DNA of 64,000 nt, taken from NCBI RefSeq assembly GCF_001879105.1, contig NZ_MLCF01000011.1, positions 54,396-118,395 of the forward strand, written 5' to 3'. The notes beneath the pieces are model-generated. The model was not told where the DNA came from, did no database searches, and saw only the letters and a program-made list of their open reading frames with translations. Below, one piece after another: positions 34,095 through 45,234 of the stretch. Both the position numbers and the translations under genes were made by a program. This stretch comes from Mangrovactinospora gilvigrisea (lineage in GTDB: Bacteria > Actinomycetota > Actinomycetes > Streptomycetales > Streptomycetaceae). Each line of letters starts with the position of its first letter. Position 1 is the stretch's first letter.

Positions 34095-34419
34095 GCTGCT
34101 CTGTCCCTGAACACCTGTCATCGTCACTGGTTGTTGCCCCAGCCTAGGACGTCCCGAACGACTTGTGACATGGGGCTCCGCGATGTGGATCCCCGCATGC
34201 GGAATCGCGCCCCCGCCCAAACCCGGGCGAGGGGCGCGATTCACGGACGAGACCGGCGGGCCGGCCACGTCGCTCTCCCCTCCGAATCCCTCGGCTGTGC
34301 TGACGCCGTCGCGCCCGCCGATGGTTCCGTCCCGGACGCGTCAACTTCTGAAGGTGCTCTGGATTCGGGCCGCAGGGGTGCGGCGGCGCGCGCGGGCCGC
34401 CGGCGCGGGCCGGGCCCGC
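34095..34419. promoter_or_regulatory. Intergenic region upstream of the WHH-SUKH gene
   Basis: 325 bases between the WHH-SUKH gene and the aminotransferase stop at 34420. On the minus strand a TAGGCT lies near 34145, possibly a -10 box, with no convincing -35. No small gene or repeat is seen in the rest. Confidence 0.3.
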
Positions 34420-35682
34420 TCAGCCGCGGGCCGCGTCCGCCAGTGCCGCCACCACGCGCCGCTGCACCGCCGCGCCCATGCCGTGGAAGAGCGGCAGCAC
34501 CAGCGACCCGTCGGCGAGCCGCTCGGTCGCCGGGAGGCCGGCCCCGCGCACGCCCGTCCCCCGGTAGGCCGGCTCGGTGTGGATCGCGCTGATGCCGCGC
34601 CGCGCCGCCACGCCGGCCGCCGCCATCCGGCCCAGCACCGCGTCCCGCCGGGCGCGCCCGAAGCCGTCCGGCCCCAGCACCCAGCAGGACTGGTAGTTGC
34701 CCTCGCCGAACGCCGGATCGCCCACCATCCGCCAGCCCGGCAGCGCCTCGGCGAGCAGCAGCCGGTACGCCTCGGCCAGCCGCCGCCGCTCGGCGACCGC
34801 CGCCCGCAGCCGGCCCAGCTGCACCAGCCCGACGGCCGCCTGGATGTCCGTCATCCGGTAGTTGAAGCCCACCTCGTCGTAGCTCTCCACCACCGCCCGG
34901 CCCTCGCCCGAGGCCCGGAACCGGGCCAGCGCGCCGGCGCTGACGCCGTGCTCGCGCAGCCGCCGCAGCCGCTCCGCGACGGCCCCGTCCGCGCAGAGCA
35001 CCATGCCGCCCTCGCCGGTGGTGAGCAGCTTGCGCGGATGGAAGGAGAACGCCGCCAACTCCGCGCCCGCGCCCACCGGACACCCGCGCAGCAGGGATCC
35101 GGCCGCGCACGCCGCGTCCTCCACCACCGCCACCCCGCGCGGATCGCACAGCGCCCTCATGGCGTCCAGATCGGCGGGGACGCCGGCCTGGTCGACCAGG
35201 ACCACCGCGCGCGTCCGCGGCCCGAGCAGCGGGGCGACGGCGGCCGGCGCCAGATTGCCCGTCGCCTCCTCCACATCGGCGAAGACCACCTCGGCGCCCG
35301 CGTGCCGGACGGCGTTGGCGGTCGCCACATAGGAGAAGGACGGCACCACCACCTCGTCGCCCGGCCCCACCCCGGCACCCAGCAGCGCCAGATGGAGCGC
35401 CGTCGTCCCCGAGGAGACGGCCACCCCGTGCGGCGCGCCGACCGCGGCGGCGAAGCACCGCTCGAACTCGGCCACCCGCGGGCCCTGCGCCACCCAGCCG
35501 GAGCGCACCGCCTCCGCGGCGGCCTGCGCCTCCTCCTCGCCCAGCCACGGCACCATCAGCGGCACCGGCGGCTCGGCGGGCCGCCCCGCCCCGTCCGGGG
35601 CCGCCTCCGGCGCCCTGCTCGTCGCTCCGTCGGTCGCCTCGTCCACTGCCCCGGCCGCAACGGCCTCCTGCAGCTCCGTCAT
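34420..35682 (-). CDS. DegT/DnrJ/EryC1-family PLP aminotransferase
   Basis: A 420-residue enzyme of the sugar aminotransferase family, which transfers an amino group to a nucleotide-linked keto-sugar. Motifs: PLMVPWLGEEEAQAAAEAVR near residue 42, VSSGTTALHLALLGAGVGPGDEVVVPSF near 90, the cofactor region VVEDAACAAGS near 185, and the PLP Lys in FSFHPRKLLTTGEGGM near 217. NYRMTDIQAAVGLVQL follows. The first 40 residues are an extra Ala/Glu-rich extension. ATGA overlap with the epimerase upstream shows coupling. Probably acts in surface glycan or sugar-nucleotide synthesis. Confidence 0.92.
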   Translation of the reverse strand: MTELQEAVAAGAVDEATDGATSRAPEAAPDGAGRPAEPPVPLMVPWLGEEEAQAAAEAVRSGWVAQGPRVAEFERCFAAAVGAPHGVAVSSGTTALHLALLGAGVGPGDEVVVPSFSYVATANAVRHAGAEVVFADVEEATGNLAPAAVAPLLGPRTRAVVLVDQAGVPADLDAMRALCDPRGVAVVEDAACAAGSLLRGCPVGAGAELAAFSFHPRKLLTTGEGGMVLCADGAVAERLRRLREHGVSAGALARFRASGEGRAVVESYDEVGFNYRMTDIQAAVGLVQLGRLRAAVAERRRLAEAYRLLLAEALPGWRMVGDPAFGEGNYQSCWVLGPDGFGRARRDAVLGRMAAAGVAARRGISAIHTEPAYRGTGVRGAGLPATERLADGSLVLPLFHGMGAAVQRRVVAALADAARG

Positions 35683-36671
35683 GACCGTGCACCCTTCGTC
35701 GCCGACCGCCACCAGGCGACCAGCCCGCGCAGCCCCTCGTCCAACCCGATCTCCGGCTTCCAGCCCAACGCGGCGCGCGCCAGGGCGGTGTCGGCCCGCC
35801 GGCGCGGCACCCCGCCGCCCGCGCCGCGCGCCGGGCCGTGCTCCACCCCGATGCCCTCCGCCCCCATCGCCGCCGCCAGCCGCCCGGCCAGCTCGCGCAG
35901 CGGGACCTCCGCGCCCGCGCCGACGTTGAACGCCCGGGGCGCGCCCGGCCCCAACTCCGCCTTCGCCGCGGCGAGGTTGGCGCGGGCCACGTCCGCGACA
36001 TGCACCAGGTCGAGTGTCTGGGCGCCGCCGCCGAGCAGCAGCGGCGGCCGGCCCGCCGCGATCCGCTCCATCCAGCGGACCAGCACCTCGGTGTAGCGGC
36101 CGTGGACGTCCATCCGCGGCCCGTAGACGTTGAAGTAGCGCAGGCAGACGGCGTCCAGCCCGCGGGTGGCCGCCAGGCTGCGCAGCATCCCCTCGCCGAA
36201 GGCCTTCGCCGAGCCGTAGAGGGTGTCGTCCGCCCAGGGGTGGTGGCTCTCCGGCGTGGGGAACTCCTCGGCCGCCCCGTACACCGATGCGGAGGAGGAG
36301 AAGACCAGCCGGCCCGCCCCGGCCTCCGCCGCCGCCTCGGCCACCTCGAACGTGCCGTCGACCAGCACGCCGAGCGCGAGCCGCGGCTCGGCGGCGCACC
36401 GGGTGATGCGCAGCGCGGCGAGGTGGAAGACGGCGTCGGTGCCGGGCATCAGCCGGTCGACCAGCGCGCGGTCGCGCACATCGCCCTCGACGACGCGCAG
36501 GCCGCGGCGGCCGGCGGGCTCGAGGTTGGCGCGGCGGCCGCGGCTGAAGTCGTCCAGCACGGTGACGCGGGCCGCGCCGGCCCGCAGCAGGCCGTCCACC
36601 ACCGCGGAACCGATGGTGCCCGCGCCGCCCGTGACCAGGCAGCGGGCCCCCGCGAGCGAGACAGCGCCCAC
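35679..36671 (-). CDS. NAD-dependent epimerase/dehydratase (extended SDR)
   Basis: A 330-residue nucleotide-sugar enzyme. GTG 36671 is preferred because GAAGGGG lies five bases before it. The NAD motif GARCLVTGGAGTIGSAVVDGL is near residue 10; the catalytic Tyr-x3-Lys is in TLYGSAKAFGE near 150, with SSSASVYG before it. RYFNVYGPRMD and YTEVLVRWM are typical of UDP-glucose 4-epimerase-like members. It is followed without gap by the aminotransferase, forming a two-gene sugar-modification unit. The exact sugar cannot be read. Confidence 0.9.
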   Translation of the reverse strand: MGAVSLAGARCLVTGGAGTIGSAVVDGLLRAGAARVTVLDDFSRGRRANLEPAGRRGLRVVEGDVRDRALVDRLMPGTDAVFHLAALRITRCAAEPRLALGVLVDGTFEVAEAAAEAGAGRLVFSSSASVYGAAEEFPTPESHHPWADDTLYGSAKAFGEGMLRSLAATRGLDAVCLRYFNVYGPRMDVHGRYTEVLVRWMERIAAGRPPLLLGGGAQTLDLVHVADVARANLAAAKAELGPGAPRAFNVGAGAEVPLRELAGRLAAAMGAEGIGVEHGPARGAGGGVPRRRADTALARAALGWKPEIGLDEGLRGLVAWWRSATKGARS

Positions 36672-36850
36672 CGTCGCCCCTTCCCCGCGCCTCCCCCTGA
36701 CGCCTCGTAGCCGTGCGACCACGCTAGCCCGCACACCCGCGCGAGGTGGCGGCTATTTAAGAAATACCCGGGCCTGCCAAGGGGGTTGCGAGAGGTATCG
36801 TCACTGGGCGAGGACCAGCGAGGACGGCGGTCCGGGGAGGACGCACACCC
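36672..36850. promoter_or_regulatory. Divergent promoter region between epimerase and YwqJ-type deaminase genes
   Basis: This 179-base gap separates two divergent genes and holds an AT-rich island (CTATTTAAGAAATACC near 36753-36768), rare in this window. The island shows partial dyad symmetry and is a likely promoter or operator core. Confidence 0.35.
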
Positions 36851-37303
36851 GTGAGCACCAGCACGACCGAGGGGGCGGCGGCGGGCCCGCTACTGGTGAG
36901 ACCCAGGGAGAGCCTGCTGCCGACGGTGGCCGCGGCGCTGTCGGTCAAGGGCAGCACCCGCACGGCCGCCTCCGGCAAGGAGAGCGAGCCTCCCACGCTG
37001 CACCCGGTCATCGCCGAGTTCCTGGACGCCCTGCCGGTGCGGGCGCGGGAGCGCTGGGTGGGCCGCTGCCCGGAGGCGGTGCTGCTCTCCCGGCACCTCG
37101 CCGAGGCGGAGGCCGGCCGCGGACGGCGCGCGGCGCGCAAGCCGTTCACCGACCAGGACGCCCGGAAGGCGCTGAAGGGCGCCAAGCTGACGCTGCGGCG
37201 GATACGCGAGACCGGCGACCCCGACCACGGCACGTACCAGGCGCCGTGCCGGTCGTGCGCGGCGCTGCTGGAACATCTCGGGGTCAGAACGGTCGAATCC
37301 TGA
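36851..37303 (+). CDS. YwqJ-related putative deaminase
   Basis: A 150-residue protein starting at GTG 36851, with GGGGAGG 10 bases before. The catalytic-zinc motifs of the YwqJ class can be seen: WVGRCPEAVLLSRHL (Cys-Pro-Glu) near residue 72 and APCRSCAALLEHLGV (Pro-Cys-x-x-Cys) near 131. RRIRETGDPDHGTYQAP between them is also characteristic. YwqJ deaminases are known as nucleic acid or nucleotide deaminase toxins, usually at the C-terminus of secreted proteins. Here the domain stands alone with no signal or delivery domain. A SUKH-3-like gene follows 84 bases downstream. Confidence 0.85.
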   Translation: MSTSTTEGAAAGPLLVRPRESLLPTVAAALSVKGSTRTAASGKESEPPTLHPVIAEFLDALPVRARERWVGRCPEAVLLSRHLAEAEAGRGRRAARKPFTDQDARKALKGAKLTLRRIRETGDPDHGTYQAPCRSCAALLEHLGVRTVES

Positions 37304-37342
37304 TCAATTCCCTGAAACCGGGGAGAAACCCCGATCAATTCC
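37302..37342. repeat. Direct repeat between deaminase and SUKH-3 genes
   Basis: GATCAATTCC occurs at 37302-37311 and 37333-37342, 31 bases apart, in the short gap between the two genes. Such paired, AT-richer boxes may be a binding site; no regulator is known. Confidence 0.4.
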
Positions 37343-37387
37343 GGGATCCGATGATCATGGCCGACTTCGGTCCATTACGGTTCTCGG

Positions 37388-37867
37388 GTGGCATCGACAG
37401 AGATTCCCGGCGAGGTCGAGCAGCTCCTCCGGGCCACCGGCTGGCTTCCCGGGCAGTGGAACATGAAGCAGGCCGAGGCATGGGCGGACCGCCTCACGGC
37501 GCACAGCGGAGAGGACGGGCACCGGCACAGCATCTTCCCGGCCGCGGTCGAGGCGTGGGCCGAGTGGGGCGGGCTGGCCCTGCGGCTGGACGGGCCGGGG
37601 GTGGAGGTGGCCCGCACGGGCTTCCGGATCGACCCGCTGGCCGGCCTCCATCTGCCGCGCACTTTCACGGACTTCGGACGCTCGCTCGGCTCGCGGGTCG
37701 CGCCGCTCGGCGAGGAGGAGGGCGGGCAGGCGGTGCTCGCCATCGACGAGTCCGGCCGCGTGCACAGCCTGGACCACACCGGCGAGTGGCTGCTGGGCGA
37801 GACCACGGCCGAGGCCGTCACGACCCTCGTCCTGGGCCGCAGACCGCTGCGCCTGCTGTTCGCCTAG
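37388..37867 (+). CDS. SUKH-3-type immunity-like protein
   Basis: A 159-residue soluble protein, GTG start at 37388 without a clear ribosome site. The order of elements fits SUKH-3: VEQLLRATGWLPGQWNMKQAEAW, then FPAAVEAWAEWGGLAL, FRIDPLAGLHLP, and a C-terminal VLAIDESGRVHSLDHTGEWLLGET. In toxin systems SUKH-3 proteins neutralise the neighbouring deaminase or nuclease. Its place directly after the YwqJ-type gene supports a pair. Confidence 0.85.
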   Translation: MASTEIPGEVEQLLRATGWLPGQWNMKQAEAWADRLTAHSGEDGHRHSIFPAAVEAWAEWGGLALRLDGPGVEVARTGFRIDPLAGLHLPRTFTDFGRSLGSRVAPLGEEEGGQAVLAIDESGRVHSLDHTGEWLLGETTAEAVTTLVLGRRPLRLLFA

Positions 37868-37895
37868 CGCCGACCGCGACCCGCGGCCGGGGCCG

Positions 37896-39080
37896 TCACA
37901 GCGCCGCGTGCACCCGGAAGCCGCTCTCCTCGGTCGCCCCGGCCGCGAAGCGCCCGCCGAGCGCCTCCACGCGCTCCCGCATCCCCCGCAGCCCGTTCCC
38001 CCCGCTCGGCAGCAGCGCGCCCCCCGCCCCCGGCGGGCAGGCGTTCACCACCGTCACCGCGACCCCGTCCCCGTACGCGACGGCGACGTGCACCGCCGCC
38101 CCCACCGCATGCTTGTGCACATTGGTCAGCGCCTCCTGCACCACCCGGTACGCCGCCCCCTCGACGTCACCCGGCATCCGCCGCGGCTCCCCGCGCACCT
38201 CCAGCACCACGTCCATCCCCGCCGCCCGCGACTCCGCGACCAGCGCCTCCACGTCCGCCAGCACCGGCGCCGCCGCGGCCCCGTCCGACCGCAGCACCCC
38301 CAGGATCTGCCGCAGCTCGTCCAGCGCCTGCCGCCCGATCTCGCCCATCAGGTTGGCGCTCTCCACGGCCCGTCCGGCGTCCCGCGGCGCCACCGCCTCG
38401 ATCGCCCGCGCATGCACCACCATCAGCGACACCCGGTGCGCCACCACGTCATGCATCTCCCGGGCGATGCGCGCCCGCTCCTCCGTCCGGGCCCGCTCGG
38501 CCAGCAGCCGCTGCTGCGCCTCCAGCGCCCGCGCCCGCTCCTGGAGACCGGCCACCAGCCGGCGCCGGGCACCCGAGTAGAGGCCCAGCAGCACCGGGGT
38601 GACGATCCCGCCGACCGTCATCAGGAGGCCGATCACGGTCCACTGCCAGAGCGGCAGATGCGCCGCCGCCCCGCCGCGCTGCCTAAGGTCGACGGTGAAG
38701 ACCACCACCAGCGCCGCCGCCAGCGCGATCCCGCCCACGCCCAGCACCATCCGCCGGTCGCGGCAGTACACGCCCAGCGAGTACAGCGCCACGATCCCCA
38801 GCAGATAGCCGGACGACGTCGGCGAGGTCGCCGCCGAGAGCAGCACCAGCTGCACCGGCCAGCGCCGCCGCACCAGCAGCGAGGCGCCCAGGAGGAACCC
38901 CAGCACGGTCGACACCCACACGGGCACGCCGAACCGCTGCGCGAACATCGGCAGCTCGGCCGCGAACTCCACCCCGGACAGCAGCGCCAGCACCGCGTCC
39001 AGCACCAGGCTGCGCCGGTGCTCCCACCCCATGGCTCTGCGGAGTTCCGCCCCGCGAGCCGCCACGCCTGCCGCCTCCAT
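37896..39080 (-). CDS. Two-component sensor histidine kinase (HisKA_3 type)
   Basis: A 394-residue membrane kinase starting at ATG 39080 behind AGGGTG (GTG 39089 is also in frame). Four or five hydrophobic segments fill residues about 20-160, with no extracytoplasmic sensor domain. A coiled-coil linker precedes the dimerisation domain with the phosphorylated His in IAREMHDVVAHRVSLM near residue 207. The N box is QEALTNVHKHA near 312 and the G box GGNGLRGMRERVEALGG near 365. No response regulator adjoins it in the window, so its partner is elsewhere. Confidence 0.92.
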   Translation of the reverse strand: MEAAGVAARGAELRRAMGWEHRRSLVLDAVLALLSGVEFAAELPMFAQRFGVPVWVSTVLGFLLGASLLVRRRWPVQLVLLSAATSPTSSGYLLGIVALYSLGVYCRDRRMVLGVGGIALAAALVVVFTVDLRQRGGAAAHLPLWQWTVIGLLMTVGGIVTPVLLGLYSGARRRLVAGLQERARALEAQQRLLAERARTEERARIAREMHDVVAHRVSLMVVHARAIEAVAPRDAGRAVESANLMGEIGRQALDELRQILGVLRSDGAAAAPVLADVEALVAESRAAGMDVVLEVRGEPRRMPGDVEGAAYRVVQEALTNVHKHAVGAAVHVAVAYGDGVAVTVVNACPPGAGGALLPSGGNGLRGMRERVEALGGRFAAGATEESGFRVHAAL

Positions 39081-39137
39081 GCCGGTCACCCTACGTGATC
39101 ACTTTCCGCGCCTGCGGTCCGCACGGTGAACGCTCCA

Positions 39138-39165
39138 TCGACACAATGGGTAAACCTAATAAGGT
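39138..39165 (+). promoter_or_regulatory. Candidate promoter of ppc
   Basis: TCGACA at 39138-39143 and TAAGGT at 39160-39165, 16 bases apart, fit the -35/-10 pattern of the main vegetative sigma factor. They lie 67 bases before the ppc start. Confidence 0.5.
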
Positions 39166-39231
39166 ATGCATGCGTGGACAGCGCGGTCCGCACACCCTGA
39201 GAGAGCCGCACTCTAAGGAACCAGGAATTCG

Positions 39232-42015
<2,784 letters not shown>

Positions 42016-42205
42016 CGCCGGCGGGAACGCGCCGCGGGGTGCGGGGTTTGCTGCCGGGTGAACGGTCCGCTGTTCTCACTCGCGCAGTTCCCCGCGCCCC
42101 CAACCGCGGCTCCGCCGCGGCGGGACGCGGCCGGGCGGTTCGCGCGGGCCCGGCCCCGCGGGGCGGGTGGGGTGCCGGGGCGGAGGGGCGGCGGACGGTG
42201 AGCGG
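42016..42205. other. Gap between convergent ppc and marR genes with repeat sequences
   Basis: No gene. It contains a GCAGTTCCCCGCGCCCC element near 42083 of a type common between Streptomyces genes, a CCGCGGC palindrome near 42110-42122, and a copy of the CCCCGGCACCCC palindrome at 42164-42193. It probably ends both transcripts. Confidence 0.5.
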
Positions 42206-42694
42206 CTAGTTGTCGAAGGGCGCCACGAGCGTCCGGAGCAAGCCGGCGAGCGCCTTCCGCTGAGTGGACGTCAACTCACCGAGGATCTCGCGTTCGTGGT
42301 CGAGCAGCTCCGACAGCGCCTCGTCCGCCCGGTCCCGCCCCACCGTCGTCAGACGGACCAGCACGCCGCGGCGATCCGCGGGATCCGGCTGGCGCTCCAC
42401 GAAGCCCTTCGCCGCCAGCCGGTCGATGCGATTGGTCATCGTCCCGGACGTCACCAGAGTCTGCGTCAGCAACTGCCCCGGCGAGAGCTGGTACGGCTCC
42501 CCCGCGCGCCGCAGCGCGGTCAGCACGTCGAACTCCCAGGACTCCAGCCCCTGCTCCGCGAACGCGGCCCGGCGGGCGCGGTCGAGGTGGCGTGCCAGCC
42601 GGCTGACCCGGCTCAGCACCTCCAGCGGGGCGACGTCCAGGTCCGGCCGCTCCCGCCGCCACGCTGCGACCAGTCGATCGACCTCATCCTCCAT
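42206..42694 (-). CDS. MarR-family transcriptional regulator
   Basis: A 162-residue winged-helix dimer-forming regulator. Recognition helix region: QLSPGQLLTQTLVTSGTMTNRIDRLAAKGFVERQPDPADRR has the pattern of MarR, with the wing around DRRGVLVRLT near residue 108. ATG 42694 is the start. Directly upstream lies a near-perfect palindrome of the MarR type. Control of the divergent tam-VOC operon and of itself is likely. The ligand cannot be read. Confidence 0.92.
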   Translation of the reverse strand: MEDEVDRLVAAWRRERPDLDVAPLEVLSRVSRLARHLDRARRAAFAEQGLESWEFDVLTALRRAGEPYQLSPGQLLTQTLVTSGTMTNRIDRLAAKGFVERQPDPADRRGVLVRLTTVGRDRADEALSELLDHEREILGELTSTQRKALAGLLRTLVAPFDN

Positions 42695-42726
42695 GCGATC
42701 AGTGTAGACGTTCTGTCGACATAAAG

Positions 42727-42744
42727 TCTCTTGACATCAAGAGA
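42727..42744. promoter_or_regulatory. MarR operator overlapping a -35-like box
   Basis: TCTCTTGACATCAAGAGA has exact 8-base inverted arms around a CA centre. It lies between marR (start 42694) and the methyltransferase (start 42795) and includes TTGACA, a consensus -35 box facing the methyltransferase. Binding there would block that promoter. Confidence 0.75.
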
Positions 42745-42794
42745 GTTTCGCGGGAAGGTCGTCACGTCGTCAGCACACGGCGTGAGGAGCCACC

Positions 42795-43673
42795 ATGCGC
42801 GCTCAATGGGACCCCCAGCAATACCTTCGTCACGCGGACCACCGCGCCCGGCCCTTCCACGACCTGCTCGCCCGCGTCCCCGAGCCCCCGGACCTCGCTC
42901 CGCCGTCGTCGGGTCTCCGCCACCGCATCACCGACCTCGGCTGCGGCACCGCCGACACCACCACCGTCCACCTGCTGGAGCGCTGGCCCGACGCGCTCGT
43001 CACCGGCGTCGACTCCTCGGACGAGATGCTCCGCCGCGCCGCCGGCGTCGCCGGGCCCGTCCACGGGCGCGGCAAGGGCCGGCGCGGCCGGCTCGACCTG
43101 GAGCTGGCGGACATCGTCGAGTGGCAGCCCGCCCACCACCAGCAGCTGATCATCTCCAACGCCGCGCTGCACTGGCTCCCCGACCACGCCGAGCACTTCC
43201 CCCGGTGGGTCGACCGGCTCACCCCCGGCGGCACGCTCGCCTTCCAGGTGCCGGCGAACTACGACAGCCCGCAGCGCCTGCTGCTCGCCGAGACCATCGA
43301 CCAGCCGCGCTGGCGCGAGAAGCTCGCCGGGCTCGGGGAGTTCAACCGGGAGGTCCTCGCCCCCGCCGAGTACCTGCACCGGCTGATGGCGCTGGGCTGC
43401 GAGGTGGACGCCTGGGAGACCGTCTACCAGCACGTCCTCACCGGCGAGGACGCCGTCCTGGACTGGGTGCGCGGCACCGCGCTGCGGCCCGTGCTGAGCG
43501 CCCTGCACGACGACGCGGACCGCACCGCCTTCCTCGCGGAGTACGGCGCCCGGCTGCGCCCGGCCTTCCCGTCCGTCGACGGCCGGACGGTGCTGCCGTT
43601 CCGCCGCGTCTTCGTCGTCGCCACCAAGAGCGCCACCGCGAACACCACAGCGAGCTCCGCCAAGGAGGGCTGA
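42795..43673 (+). CDS. tam: Trans-aconitate 2-methyltransferase-like SAM methyltransferase
   Basis: A 292-residue class I methyltransferase. AGGAG precedes ATG 42795. The SAM motif ITDLGCGTADTTTVHLLERWP is near residue 45, acidic motif GVDSSDEML near 72. WDPQQYLRHADHRARPFHDLLARV at the N-terminus and IISNAALHWLPDHAEHFPRWV are typical of Tam, which methylates trans-aconitate and so removes an aconitase inhibitor. A loop with GKGRRGR near residue 94 is an added basic insertion. It forms an operon with the VOC gene and is probably under MarR control. Confidence 0.88.
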   Translation: MRAQWDPQQYLRHADHRARPFHDLLARVPEPPDLAPPSSGLRHRITDLGCGTADTTTVHLLERWPDALVTGVDSSDEMLRRAAGVAGPVHGRGKGRRGRLDLELADIVEWQPAHHQQLIISNAALHWLPDHAEHFPRWVDRLTPGGTLAFQVPANYDSPQRLLLAETIDQPRWREKLAGLGEFNREVLAPAEYLHRLMALGCEVDAWETVYQHVLTGEDAVLDWVRGTALRPVLSALHDDADRTAFLAEYGARLRPAFPSVDGRTVLPFRRVFVVATKSATANTTASSAKEG

Positions 43674-43676
43674 CGC

Positions 43677-44042
43677 ATGATCAGCGCGCTCGACCACACC
43701 CAGCTCGCCGCCCCGCCCGGCAGCGAGGACGCGCTGCGCGGCTACTACCGCGACGCTCTGGGCATGACCGAACTGGTCAAGCCGCCGGTGCTGGCCGCCC
43801 GCGGCGGCTGCTGGTTCGGCGCCGGCAGCTGCGTGCTCCACCTCGGCATCGAGCAGGACTTCCGGGCCGCCCGCAAGGCGCACCCGGGCATCCGAGTCAC
43901 CGGCATCGAAGCCTTCGCGGCGCGGCTGGCCGAGCACGGCGCCGACGTCGAGTGGGACGACAACCTCCCGGGCCACCGCCGCTTCTACAGCTACGACCCG
44001 GTCGGCAACCGCCTGGAGTTCCTGGAGCCGACCGGCGGCTAG
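43677..44042 (+). CDS. VOC (glyoxalase/bleomycin resistance) family protein
   Basis: A 121-residue protein with the paired beta-alpha-beta-beta-beta pattern of the VOC fold. LDHTQLAAPPG carries the first putative metal His; GSCVLHLGIEQ and the final NRLEFLEP carry the other two positions (His and Glu). ATG 43677 follows the strong site AAGGAGG, three bases after the tam stop. Reaction unknown. Its stop overlaps the end of the convergent desaturase gene by four bases. Confidence 0.88.
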   Translation: MISALDHTQLAAPPGSEDALRGYYRDALGMTELVKPPVLAARGGCWFGAGSCVLHLGIEQDFRAARKAHPGIRVTGIEAFAARLAEHGADVEWDDNLPGHRRFYSYDPVGNRLEFLEPTGG

Positions 44043-45022
44043 GAGGACGCGACCGCCCGCTTGGCGTCGATGCGCTCGGCGCTCGGCCAGCGGACGTCGT
44101 GCACCCAGCCCCAGCGCTCGAACCAGCTGATCACCCGCGCCGAGGAGTCGATCTGCCCCTTCAGCACGCCGTGCCGGGCGCAGGTCGGGTCCGCGTGGTG
44201 CAGGTTGTGCCAGGACTCGCCGCAGGAGAGCACCGCCAGCCACCAGACGTTCCCCGACCTGTCGCGCGACTTGAACGGCCGGCGGCCCACCGCGTGGCAG
44301 ATGGAGTTGATCGCCCAGGTGGTGTGGTGCAGCAGCGAGACGCGCACCAGCGAGGCCCAGAAGAACGCCGAGAGCGCGCCCCACCAGGACCACGTCACCA
44401 GGCCGGCGATCAGCGGCGGCAGCAGCAGGGAGACGCCGACCCAGAGCAGGAACTGACGGGACACCAGGCGCAGCGCCTTGTCCTTGATCAGGTCGGGGGC
44501 GTACTTGCGCTGGTCGGTGCGCTCCTTGTCGAGCATCCAGCCCATGTGCGCCCACCACAGGCCCTTGATCAGGGCCGGCAGCGTCTCGCCGTAGCGCCAC
44601 GGGGAGTGCGGGTCTCCGTCGCGGTCGGAGAACTTGTGGTGCTTGCGGTGGTCGGCGACCCAGCGGATCACCGGCCCCTCCAGGGCCAGCGAGCCGGCGA
44701 TCGCCATCGCCACCCGCAGCGCCCGCTTCGCCTTGAACGCCCCGTGGGTGAAGTGGCGGTGGAACCCGATGGTGATGCCGTGGCAGCCGATGAAGTAGAA
44801 GGCGATGCCGAGGACCAGATCCAGCCAGCTCAGCCCCCACCCCCAGGCGATCGGGATCGCCGCCAGCAGGGCGACGAAGGGGGTGAAGATGAACGCGCCG
44901 AGCGTGACCCGCTGCAGGACCGATCGGGTGTCGGACGCAAGCGTGCCGAGCTTGGTGTCGTCGGCGCCGCCCTCACCGTCGCCGGGCGTCATGCTGGGGA
45001 GCACGTCGGTCGGAGCAGACAT
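44039..45022 (-). CDS. Fatty acid (acyl-CoA type) desaturase
   Basis: A 327-residue membrane di-iron enzyme that inserts a double bond into acyl chains. The three histidine boxes are HRHFTH near residue 88, HRKHH near 125, and HNLHH near 268; SLLHHTTWAINS lies before the last. Four hydrophobic segments are arranged in two pairs around the boxes. ATG 45022 follows GAAGGA. It is a single gene, convergent with the VOC gene. Confidence 0.94.
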   Translation of the reverse strand: MSAPTDVLPSMTPGDGEGGADDTKLGTLASDTRSVLQRVTLGAFIFTPFVALLAAIPIAWGWGLSWLDLVLGIAFYFIGCHGITIGFHRHFTHGAFKAKRALRVAMAIAGSLALEGPVIRWVADHRKHHKFSDRDGDPHSPWRYGETLPALIKGLWWAHMGWMLDKERTDQRKYAPDLIKDKALRLVSRQFLLWVGVSLLLPPLIAGLVTWSWWGALSAFFWASLVRVSLLHHTTWAINSICHAVGRRPFKSRDRSGNVWWLAVLSCGESWHNLHHADPTCARHGVLKGQIDSSARVISWFERWGWVHDVRWPSAERIDAKRAVASS

Positions 45023-45234
45023 GGGCGTCCTTCGCGGTAGAGGAACCGAGGCTACGAATCCATAACGCTCGGCGCGGCCAGTATGGCAGCCGCCCCCGGT
45101 GATCTGGGAAGAGGCCGGGCCGTCCTGTGACGTCAGTAGCCGCAGGTGACACCTGTGGCGTCCCGGATCCACTCGAACGAGGGAGAACCGCACAATTCCC
45201 GCCGACCGCCCTTGACTTGCCCGAGGCTCACCCC

